A stretch of 5,218 nt of DNA from Thermoguttaceae bacterium (lineage in GTDB: Bacteria; Planctomycetota; Planctomycetia; Pirellulales; Thermoguttaceae). The notes below the pieces were generated by a model. The model made no database searches. It was not told where the DNA came from and worked only from the letters and a program-made list of their open reading frames with translations. A program made the position numbers and the translations under genes. Position 1 is the stretch's first letter. The number at the start of each line of letters is the position of its first letter. Of the stretch, positions 1 to 4,062 are shown one piece after another. The DNA is taken from positions 1-5,218 of the forward strand of contig JAQVID010000303.1 of the NCBI GenBank assembly GCA_028695865.1. The letters are read 5' to 3'.

Positions 1-6
1 AATCCC

Positions 7-21
7 AACCCCGTAGGGGTT
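7..21. repeat. Short hairpin AACCCC-GTA-GGGGTT
   Basis: A perfect 6-bp stem with a 3-nt loop. The same element occurs in the opposite orientation at 262-276 (AACCCC-TAC-GGGGTT), and a half copy (CTACGGGGTT) is at 435-444. The flanking CCAACCCCGTA at 5-15 is repeated exactly at 83-93, where it leads into the larger hairpin at 89-122. The recurrence suggests a small mobile or amplified palindromic unit. It is not followed by a T-run convincing enough to call a terminator. Confidence 0.5.
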
Positions 22-30
22 TCCGTATGG

Positions 31-65
31 TAGGCAGGGGTTCGGCGCCAGCCGTACCCCTGCTA
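31..65. repeat. Imperfect long hairpin
   Basis: TAGGCAGGGGT (31-41) can pair with ACCCCTGCTA (56-65) with a single bulged G. An inner stem CGGC (43-46) pairs with GCCG (51-54) around a GCCA loop. Together this is a stem of about 14 bp with one bulge and one T-T mismatch. Its neighbours at 7-21 and 89-122 are also hairpins, giving three stem-loops within about 120 bp. No gene is near enough to assign a role. Confidence 0.5.
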
Positions 66-86
66 TGCGATCCCCCAAAAAACCAA

Positions 87-216
87 CCCCGTAATTCCGG
101 TCTCGCACGACCGGAATTACGGAATATGGGGACTCCTTCGAACCGCTTTGGCCCTAATTGCGCTCGTTTCACTCGCTCCATATACGGGCTTGATGAATTT
201 TCATCATACCCTAAAT
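87..216 (+). repeat. Dispersed intergenic repeat, copy A
   Basis: Matches 5055-5182 in the same orientation. From 109-216 versus 5075-5182 about 97 of 108 positions agree without gaps, and the last 62 bases differ at only two. The final part is also present inverted at 742-820. The conserved core contains the near-palindrome TGATGAATTTTCATCA (191-206), a 7-bp stem around TT. The left end forms the separate 14-bp hairpin at 89-122, whose left arm is not preserved in the right-hand copy. Three copies in 5.2 kb, all outside genes, indicate a genome-wide repeat family; its mechanism of spread is not visible. Confidence 0.75.
89..122. repeat. Perfect 14-bp inverted repeat with 6-nt loop
   Basis: CCGTAATTCCGGTC (89-102) is exactly complementary to GACCGGAATTACGG (109-122) across the loop TCGCAC. 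It is the strongest stem-loop in the window. No T-run follows on either strand, so it is not an ordinary intrinsic terminator. It sits at the left edge of repeat copy A. In the right-hand copy only the right arm (GACCGGAATTA at 5075-5085) survives, so the full palindrome is not required for the repeat to exist. Confidence 0.75.
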
Positions 217-261
217 TGAGTCACGCAAATTTGACGCCAACGCCGATTCCCCAAAAATCCT

Positions 262-276
262 AACCCCTACGGGGTT
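262..276. repeat. Short hairpin AACCCC-TAC-GGGGTT
   Basis: Exact reverse complement of the element at 7-21: a 6-bp stem and 3-nt loop, continuing into TTTTC on the plus strand. The trailing T-run makes it terminator-like, but the stem is short and there is no gene immediately upstream. It is better read as a second copy of the small palindromic unit. Confidence 0.45.
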
Positions 277-358
277 TTTCGAAGCAAGACGCAGAGTCAA
301 AAGCAGAGTTGCCGATTGTAAAAATCGGGGAGCTCTTTTCAAAGCGTAAAGGTCGAAC

Positions 359-419
359 CGGGAGCAAGCTCCCGCGTTACGATTATTTAACGCACAGAAA
401 AGCGGCGGCAAGCCTCCGC
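359..419. repeat. Two adjacent GC-rich palindromes
   Basis: CGGGAGC (359-365) pairs with GCTCCCG (368-374) around AA. GCGGCGGC (402-409) pairs with GCCTCCGC (412-419) around AA with one internal mismatch. Both share a tight GCAAGC centre, which suggests one palindromic family. No T-tract follows, and no gene boundary is close enough for them to be terminators of a visible gene. Confidence 0.45.
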
Positions 420-541
420 ACTCCAAAATGTCCTCTACGGGGTTGAGATTTTTGGAGCAACCGGCCGTTTGCACGCAATGTAATACAGCGCGTGCGGTGG
501 TATCAGGCGAAAGCGCCTATTGGTATTCACGTTAGGAGTAC

Positions 542-611
542 ATTTCACGCAAAATAAACTATCATCGCGTTTAGTATTTTTTTGTCACGCCAAGCCGCTG
601 AGCCGCCAAGG
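542..611 (+). repeat. 70-bp repeat D, left copy (inverted partner at 4955-5024)
   Basis: The reverse complement of 4955-5024 aligns to this stretch over 70 bases without gaps and with about six mismatches. It begins with ATTTCACGC, includes ATCATCGCGTTT and a T-run, and ends in GTCACGC followed by GCCGCCAAGG. The two copies bracket all four genes in opposite orientation. No transposase or short target duplication was seen beside either copy, so this is a dispersed repeat rather than a proven transposon end. Confidence 0.75.
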
Positions 612-720
612 GCACTCCCTCGCCATTGAGAACATTTTTTTGGAATAGTCTGGTCTTTTTGTCATGGTTAGTTAAAAACATCTTCTTCCCTGCTTTGCGT
701 CTTGGCGTCTTTGCGTGACA
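584..720. repeat. Imperfect inverted repeat of the GTCACGC-AAG type
   Basis: GTCACGCCAAG at the left and the complement of CTTTGCGTGAC at the right (around 710-720) are divergent inverted copies of the same CACGCAAAG-like sequence. They continue inward as CCGCCAAGG versus CTTGGCG. The left arm is the end of repeat D. Similar CACGCAAAGACGC-type sequences recur in the intergenic DNA of many environmental bacteria and often produce spurious arginine- and lysine-rich ORFs. The minus-strand frame here is one such artefact. Confidence 0.5.
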
Positions 721-741
721 CATTCCTATACCGGCTTTGAC

Positions 742-820
742 GGTCGTCATGGACATTGATTTTCGGTATGATGAAAATTCATCAAGCCCGTATATGGAGC
801 AAGTGAAACGAGCGCAATCA
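742..820 (-). repeat. Dispersed intergenic repeat, copy B (inverted)
   Basis: The reverse complement matches 5121-5199 at 73 of 79 positions without gaps, and its first part also matches copy A at 155-212. It retains the TGATGAATTTTCATCA near-palindrome. The shared segment with 5121-5199 runs past the A/C homology to ATGACGACC, so copies B and C share a longer right end than A does. The repeat stops about 300 bp before the pseudopilin gene and is not part of it. Confidence 0.75.
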
Positions 821-960
821 GGACTTTGCGGGATTGTCGCACAGTAAACAGGGGTTTGTGTGCTTGCTCCGTTTTCCGAACTATTTGTTCAGGGACAGTG
901 CAATGGTTACTGATAAACTGCATTAAATCTCATATTTTATTTTTTTATACGATTGCTCTA

Positions 961-989
961 TTGATTTATCTGTTCATTTGTAGTAATAT
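961..989 (+). promoter_or_regulatory. Possible sigma70-type promoter for the pseudopilin gene
   Basis: TTGATT (961-966) and TAATAT (984-989) are separated by 17 bases, each matching its consensus at 4 of 6 positions. They lie in the AT-rich tract 900-1110 upstream of the DUF1559 gene and would give a 5' leader of about 125 nt. AT-rich DNA produces such matches by chance, so this is only a candidate. Confidence 0.3.
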
Positions 990-1107
990 GATACACAGGA
1001 TGTTGCAGAAAGTAGTTCTTTATTTTCACACCTTTATCAAAACTCGTAATTATTCACACGATTGTGTTGTACTTTGTTGTAAAACAAGACTTTTCAAGGA
1101 TTAAACC

Positions 1108-1113
1108 AAGGAG
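1108..1113 (+). promoter_or_regulatory. Ribosome binding site of the pseudopilin gene
   Basis: AAGGAG ends seven bases before the ATG at 1121. Another in-frame ATG at 1115 is only one base away and the ATG at 1064 has no comparable site, so this motif fixes the start at 1121. Confidence 0.8.
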
Positions 1114-1120
1114 AATGACG

Positions 1121-2329
1121 ATGAAAAAAACATGTGTTCATCCAGACGGAAAGAGTAATAGTCAAGCTTTGGCTTATTCTTTCAAAACCAGAGCTTTTAC
1201 TCTTGTGGAACTTTTGGTCGTCATCGCGATCATCGGTATCTTGATTGCGCTTCTTCTGCCTGCGGTACAGGCGGCGCGCGAAGCGGCCCGGCGTATGCAG
1301 TGTACGAACAACCTCAAACAACTCGGTATTGGTCTTCACAACTATTTGGACGCGAACAAAGTCTTTCCGCCCCAGCGTATGGGTGCGGTTGCGCGCAAAG
1401 CAACAAGTGACGGGAACAACGACCACAAATATTTTTCGATCGGTTTCCACGTATGCCTGTTCCCGTTTTGTGAACAGCAGGCGGCGTTTGATCTGGTCAA
1501 GAAGAATATCAACGCGACGACGGGACAATGGCCGGACGTAACCTCATGTACACTTGATTGTTGGAACGTCAAAGTCCCTTATCTTGCCTGTCCTTCTGAC
1601 CCGAACGGAAGCGAACCCTATCCGAACGGCGGAACCCGAACCAACTATTGCGGCAGTATAGGCGATACGGTTACGAACAGCTATTTCACCTGGTATAATA
1701 ATCGTGGTTTTTTTGGCGGCGGTATTGGAGCGATGTTCGATGGCACGGATCGAATTCGTTGTTACGGAACAGAAGCAATGGTGGACGGAACTTCCAAAAC
1801 AATCGCGATTTCAGAAACGGTTACCGCAATCAGCAGCAAAAACTACAAGATTCTTGGACACTGTGCCTGGAACAATAGCTGGAGCTTCGGCGGTTTGGGA
1901 ACATCCACGACCACGGCCGCGAATTGTGCCGCGTTTCGCAGTACGTCTGATGACACGTCCATGTATGTCTCGACATATACAACCTACATGTGGCGCGGCG
2001 ATAACTACTGGAACGGTCGAAACGCTTCAACGGGTTTTCAGACCATACTTCCTCCAAACGGGCCTTCATGCACGACAAACAACTCCTTCTATCAAGGATA
2101 CTTCACCGCGACAAGTAATCATTCCGGCGGAGTGAATACCCTTAAGGCCGATGGAAGTGTTCAGTTCATTTCGGAAACGATCAACTGCGGAAACCAGGGA
2201 TATGTTCACATATCCGCGGCTGTTGGAACCTCCAGCGGGCCCCTTGCTCCAGAACCGTTTGGCGAAAGCCCTTACGGTATTTGGGGTGCCTTGGGTTCCA
2301 TCAATGGGGGAGAATCGGTCTCGCTGTAG
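1121..2329 (+). CDS. DUF1559 domain-containing prepilin-like protein
   Basis: A 402-residue exported pseudopilin-like protein of the DUF1559 family (planctomycete type). A 25-residue basic leader ends in K-T-R-A. It is followed by the prepilin N-methylation motif F26-T-L-V-E30 and a hydrophobic helix (about 31-51) with the typical PAVQAAREAARR extension and C61-x-NNLKQ. Further family hallmarks are C157-P-S-D, D222-G-T-S followed by a TI-x-ISE segment, and the C-terminal H-X9-DG motif at H334 and D344-G345. Prepilin peptidase would cut before F26; residue -1 is Ala rather than the usual Gly. The length is normal for the family and the protein looks intact. The start at 1121 is set by AAGGAG seven bases upstream. 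No pilus-assembly gene is adjacent, so it is an orphan, as is common for these paralogues. The exact role (surface fibre subunit or minor pseudopilin) is unknown. Confidence 0.94.
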   Translation: MKKTCVHPDGKSNSQALAYSFKTRAFTLVELLVVIAIIGILIALLLPAVQAAREAARRMQCTNNLKQLGIGLHNYLDANKVFPPQRMGAVARKATSDGNNDHKYFSIGFHVCLFPFCEQQAAFDLVKKNINATTGQWPDVTSCTLDCWNVKVPYLACPSDPNGSEPYPNGGTRTNYCGSIGDTVTNSYFTWYNNRGFFGGGIGAMFDGTDRIRCYGTEAMVDGTSKTIAISETVTAISSKNYKILGHCAWNNSWSFGGLGTSTTTAANCAAFRSTSDDTSMYVSTYTTYMWRGDNYWNGRNASTGFQTILPPNGPSCTTNNSFYQGYFTATSNHSGGVNTLKADGSVQFISETINCGNQGYVHISAAVGTSSGPLAPEPFGESPYGIWGALGSINGGESVSL

Positions 2330-2370
2330 TCACGGACAGTAATTCTTGCTCAATGCCACATTCGTCCTCA

Positions 2371-2406
2371 GCCTCTGCGAGAGAAATACATGATCTGCGC
2401 AGGGGC
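2371..2406 (+). terminator. Weak candidate transcription-end hairpin after the pseudopilin gene
   Basis: GCCTCTGCG (2371-2379) can pair with CGCAGGGGC (2398-2406) as 9 bp with one G-U pair, around an 18-nt loop. It lies about 40 bases after the stop codon. The following bases (CGTCTTGTTCG) are only moderately T-rich and the loop is large, so it is not a textbook intrinsic terminator. It could instead be a 3'-end stabilising hairpin. Confidence 0.25.
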
Positions 2407-2520
2407 CGTCTTGTTCGATTCCAAAACAATAAAATACATCGGACCTGCCCCACCATTTTAACCACCTGTCTGTGAACAGGAAAAAAGTTCCCAAAATATT
2501 TGTTTCATGCTGTTTTTTTC

Positions 2521-2552
2521 TTTCCAGTTTGTTATAATAATGTTATAATAAT
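2521..2552 (+). promoter_or_regulatory. Promoter region with tandemly duplicated -10 element
   Basis: GTTATAATAAT occurs twice back to back (2531-2541 and 2542-2552), so a perfect TATAAT is present at 2533-2538 and again at 2544-2549. For the second, TTTCCA (2521-2526, 4 of 6 to the -35 consensus) sits 17 bases upstream; the first has no recognisable -35 partner. Transcription would begin near 2556 and leave a leader of about 100 nt before the CD225 gene. This is the most plausible promoter for the CD225-DUF2752 pair. Confidence 0.5.
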
Positions 2553-2642
2553 ACTTGTGCAGGAAATATTTCGGTGCATAGAACAGACATTGCTGTTTGA
2601 TAAAAACGGCGCTAAACAACAGTACTTACGTAACAAGGTGAT

Positions 2643-2648
2643 AAGGAG
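2643..2648 (+). promoter_or_regulatory. Ribosome binding site of the CD225 gene
   Basis: AAGGAG is separated by eight bases from the ATG at 2657, close to ideal spacing. It confirms that start, which also places the CxxC zinc ribbon right at the N-terminus, as expected for such domains. Confidence 0.8.
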
Positions 2649-2656
2649 ACTTAAAA

Positions 2657-3160
2657 ATGCAATGTCCAACATGTGGTGCTACTAATCCGGACGGTTCCCG
2701 GTTTTGTAAGGCTTGTGGAGCAGTTTGCGGCCAACAACCCCCCAGTAATTTTTCTGGCAATAATCCCCCGCAGGGCGGTTTTGCTCAACAGGGCGGTTAT
2801 CCCCCGCAGGGAGGTTTTCCGCAACAAGGCGGTTTTCCGCAACAGGGAGGTTTTCCACCGCAGGGTGGCTATCCACAACCAGGAGCGTACGGCAATCCGT
2901 ATGGAACGGCACCAACAATACCAGACTATACTGTCTTGGCTGTTTTGGAAATTTTGTTCTGTTGTCTCCCTCTTGGTGTTGTTGGACTCATCTATTCCAT
3001 CAATGCCAATAGCGACAAAGGCGCCGGTCGGTTTGACGAAGCCATGAAAAAAGCAAAAGCCGCCAAAACGGTCCTTATCGTGGGCGCTGTTGGCACCGTC
3101 ATTCTTCTGGTCTTTTATGTACTCATAATGGTATTGGGCGGAATGGCCGAAGGAATGTAA
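2657..3160 (+). CDS. Zinc-ribbon and CD225/dispanin domain membrane protein
   Basis: A 167-residue protein in three parts. Residues 3-20 form a zinc ribbon, C3-x2-C6-x10-C17-x2-C20. Residues 37-78 are seven tandem hexapeptides of the form P-x-Q-G-G-[F/Y], a flexible Pro/Gln/Gly linker. Residues 89-160 are a CD225 (dispanin) domain: a first membrane segment (about 93-115) with the C102-C103-L-P motif, a short loop NSDKGAGRFDEAMKKAKAAK (118-137), and a second membrane helix (138-160). In animal IFITM proteins the equivalent CC pair is palmitoylated and the domain stiffens membranes; the bacterial role is unknown, so that function should not be transferred. The cytoplasmic zinc ribbon suggests protein or nucleic-acid contact. 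The start is well supported. A DUF2752 gene follows 84 bp downstream, probably functionally linked. The gene appears intact. Confidence 0.9.
   Translation: MQCPTCGATNPDGSRFCKACGAVCGQQPPSNFSGNNPPQGGFAQQGGYPPQGGFPQQGGFPQQGGFPPQGGYPQPGAYGNPYGTAPTIPDYTVLAVLEILFCCLPLGVVGLIYSINANSDKGAGRFDEAMKKAKAAKTVLIVGAVGTVILLVFYVLIMVLGGMAEGM
2765..2890 (+). repeat. Seven 18-bp in-frame tandem repeats (PxQGG[F/Y])
   Basis: Seven consecutive 18-bp units encode PPQGGF, AQQGGY, PPQGGF, PQQGGF, PQQGGF, PPQGGY and the degenerate PQPGAY. The units differ mostly by synonymous changes (GGC/GGA/GGT, CAA/CAG, CCG/CCA/CCC), so the array is not freshly duplicated, yet it could still change length by slippage or recombination without breaking the frame. 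It forms the linker between the zinc ribbon and the membrane domain. Confidence 0.9.
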
Positions 3161-3179
3161 TTCTGCCGGCAAAAAAGAA

Positions 3180-3203
3180 CAGTATATAAACCAGTATATA
3201 AAC
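3180..3203 (+). repeat. Perfect 12-bp tandem duplication CAGTATATAAAC
   Basis: Two exact copies lie head to tail at 3180-3191 and 3192-3203, between the CD225 stop codon and the DUF2752 start. Each contains TATAAA, 5 of 6 to a -10 consensus, but no -35-like sequence is found at a suitable distance. It may be an internal promoter, an A/T-rich regulatory site or a replication-slippage product. Confidence 0.7.
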
Positions 3204-3244
3204 ACTGTACCCAACCAAAGAAAAAGAACCGCGCGAACAACCGT

Positions 3245-3652
3245 ATGCAAAGACGAAAACTGATCGTACTGATACTGTTTCTGCTTGTGACTGTCGGTTG
3301 GGGGGGGATACTGTTTTACTTTTCACCGTTGGATAGCCCATGGTATCCACGGTGTCCTTTTCTATTATTAACCGGGTTATACTGTCCAGGCTGCGGTTCC
3401 ACCCGGGCATGTTACTATATGCTTCATGGCGAATGGGGGCTCAGTTTGCGCTATCACCCAATGATTCTGCCCGTAATACCCCTGATGATCGTTCTTTTTT
3501 ATCGGTTTTTCTACGAGGAAACGACCGGAAAAGAATGGAAAATCCCAGGGCTGTATACCATATCAATAATCCTCCTCATACTGTTTATCCTCTTTTTCGT
3601 TTTAAGAAATATTCCCGTTGCGTGCTTCGACCTGCTCCGTCCCCCCAAATAG
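3245..3652 (+). CDS. DUF2752 family small membrane protein
   Basis: A 135-residue protein with the signature of DUF2752: C37-P-F followed by L-T-G-L-Y-C47-P-G-C50-G-S-T-R54-A, then H61-G-E and L-R-Y-H-P72. Three hydrophobic segments (about 5-26, 71-89 and 102-121) make it an integral membrane protein. The CPxxxLTGLYCPGCG cysteines could bind metal or form disulfides, but the family has no established function. No clear Shine-Dalgarno sequence precedes ATG 3245; the start is chosen because the N-terminal helix and its distance to the cysteine motif fit the family. Translation may depend on coupling to, or read-through from, the CD225 gene 84 bp upstream. Codons 18-21 contain a run of eight G (3300-3307), a possible slippage site. 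The frame is intact in this sequence. Confidence 0.88.
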   Translation: MQRRKLIVLILFLLVTVGWGGILFYFSPLDSPWYPRCPFLLLTGLYCPGCGSTRACYYMLHGEWGLSLRYHPMILPVIPLMIVLFYRFFYEETTGKEWKIPGLYTISIILLILFILFFVLRNIPVACFDLLRPPK

Positions 3653-3682
3653 CCTCAAAACAACTCGAAGACACGCAAACGC

Positions 3683-3745
3683 CCTGTTCAACATGACCTG
3701 TTCAACATGACCTGTTCAACATGACCTGTTCAACGCGGCCTGTTC
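3683..3745 (+). repeat. 14-bp tandem repeat CCTGTTCAACATGA, about 4.5 copies
   Basis: Three identical copies at 3683-3696, 3697-3710 and 3711-3724 are followed by a degenerate one (CCTGTTCAACGCGG, 3725-3738) and a partial CCTGTTC. The period is not a multiple of three and no frame runs through it, so it is non-coding. Each junction creates an imperfect dyad AACATG-A-CCTGTT (3690-3702, 3704-3716, 3718-3730) with 5 of 6 matching arms, resembling iterated operator sites. It lies about 175 bp upstream of the promoter serving the CPBP gene. It could equally be a slippage-generated minisatellite. Confidence 0.85.
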
Positions 3746-3920
3746 CATCATATGAAAACATCACCACACAGAGATTGTCTTCAAAGAAACAACTTTGGCG
3801 AATGATACGGATTGGCCGGTACCCTGACGAAACTCTCGGCAGCGAAGTTCATATATTCCACCCTGTACAAATACCGGGCTGAAAACAGACATGACTTTGA
3901 TAATTCGGGCCATGGTATGG

Positions 3921-3949
3921 GTGACAAAAGACCGTTTGCCCGATATAAT
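3921..3949 (+). promoter_or_regulatory. Near-consensus sigma70-type promoter for the CPBP gene
   Basis: GTGACA (3921-3926, 5 of 6) and a perfect TATAAT (3944-3949) are separated by exactly 17 bases, which is 11 of 12 consensus positions at optimal spacing. Initiation would be near 3956, giving a leader of about 107 nt. This is the best promoter match in the window. It indicates that the CPBP gene is transcribed on its own rather than from the CD225-DUF2752 unit. Confidence 0.6.
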
Positions 3950-4062
3950 AAGAGCGGAAAATTGAGTCGTTTTCAGTTGCCCGACATGGACACTTCCCGT
4001 CGGACAAGATATTTTATGATATTAAACAAGCAAATCAAGCAATCGCTCCACTGGTTGAAGTC

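Larger units (their letters stand above)
1..825. other. Palindrome- and repeat-rich intergenic region without genes
   Basis: No reading frame here looks like a real protein: the possible ORFs are short, lack ribosome binding sites and overlap repeats. The stretch is a mosaic of small hairpins (7-21, 31-65, 89-122, 262-276, 359-374, 402-419, 505-518) and longer dispersed repeats (87-216, 542-611, 742-820). The dispersed repeats recur at the far right of the window, at 4955-5024 and 5055-5199, so this looks like multicopy intergenic DNA rather than decayed coding sequence. No transposase remnant or target-site duplication was seen. Some hairpins could act in RNA 3' ends or as protein-binding sites, but nothing in the sequence decides this. 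Confidence 0.7.
2330..2656. other. Intergenic spacer without a gene
   Basis: No credible coding frame was found. The spacer contains a 9-bp hairpin at 2371-2406, a short CCTGT/ACAGG hairpin at 2465-2480, and an AT-rich promoter-like stretch at 2521-2552 with a perfect 11-bp duplication. A leader of about 100 nt then ends in the ribosome binding site of the next gene. The spacing and these signals suggest that the pseudopilin and CD225 genes are transcribed separately. Confidence 0.6.
3653..4062. other. Intergenic spacer with iterated repeats and a promoter
   Basis: No convincing gene on either strand. The left part has the 14-bp tandem repeat at 3683-3745. The right part has a near-consensus promoter at 3921-3949 and a leader of about 107 nt before the CPBP gene. 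Frame fragments such as 3891-3965 and the open stretch 3952-4062 (in frame with the CPBP gene but without ATG, GTG or TTG) read somewhat protein-like. They could be remnants, but their overlap with the promoter argues that the region is regulatory. Confidence 0.55.

Noticed and set aside
211..474. Minus-strand 87-residue frame
   Set aside because: It consists of translated palindromes and repeats, with no recognisable motif or start signal.
571..756. Minus-strand 61-residue frame reading CHAKTPRRKAGKK
   Set aside because: It lies in the CACGCAAAG-type repeat, a well-known source of spurious arginine- and lysine-rich ORFs, and has no supporting start signal.
826..1104. Plus-strand 92-residue frame upstream of the pseudopilin gene
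   Set aside because: It starts at a non-ATG codon without a ribosome binding site, is rich in Cys, Ile and Phe because of AT-rich DNA, and overlaps the pseudopilin leader.
1704..2135. Plus-strand 143-residue frame inside the pseudopilin gene
   Set aside because: It is an alternative-frame shadow of DUF1559; the family motifs D222-GTS and H334-X9-DG lie in the other frame.
2465..2480. CCTGT/ACAGG hairpin followed by six A as a terminator
   Set aside because: The stem is only 5 bp. On the plus strand it is followed by A rather than T, and no minus-strand gene is present that it could terminate.
3164..3176. TGCCGGCA palindrome plus A-run after the CD225 stop as a terminator
   Set aside because: The 8-bp palindrome has no loop and is followed by A on the coding strand, so it does not fit an intrinsic terminator in the direction of transcription.
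2651..3250. A 199-residue minus-strand open frame opposite the CD225 gene
   Set aside because: It is antisense to a gene with clear zinc-ribbon and CD225 motifs, has no ribosome binding site, and its repetitive middle is the complement of the PQGG repeats.
3891..4062. A possible longer N-terminus of the CPBP protein through a frameshift near 3958
   Set aside because: The frame 3891-3965 and the open frame from 3952 could be joined by removing one A from the AAAA run, and the translation looks mildly protein-like. However, the near-consensus promoter sits inside this region, no ribosome binding site precedes 3891, and I do not recognise the extension as part of the family.
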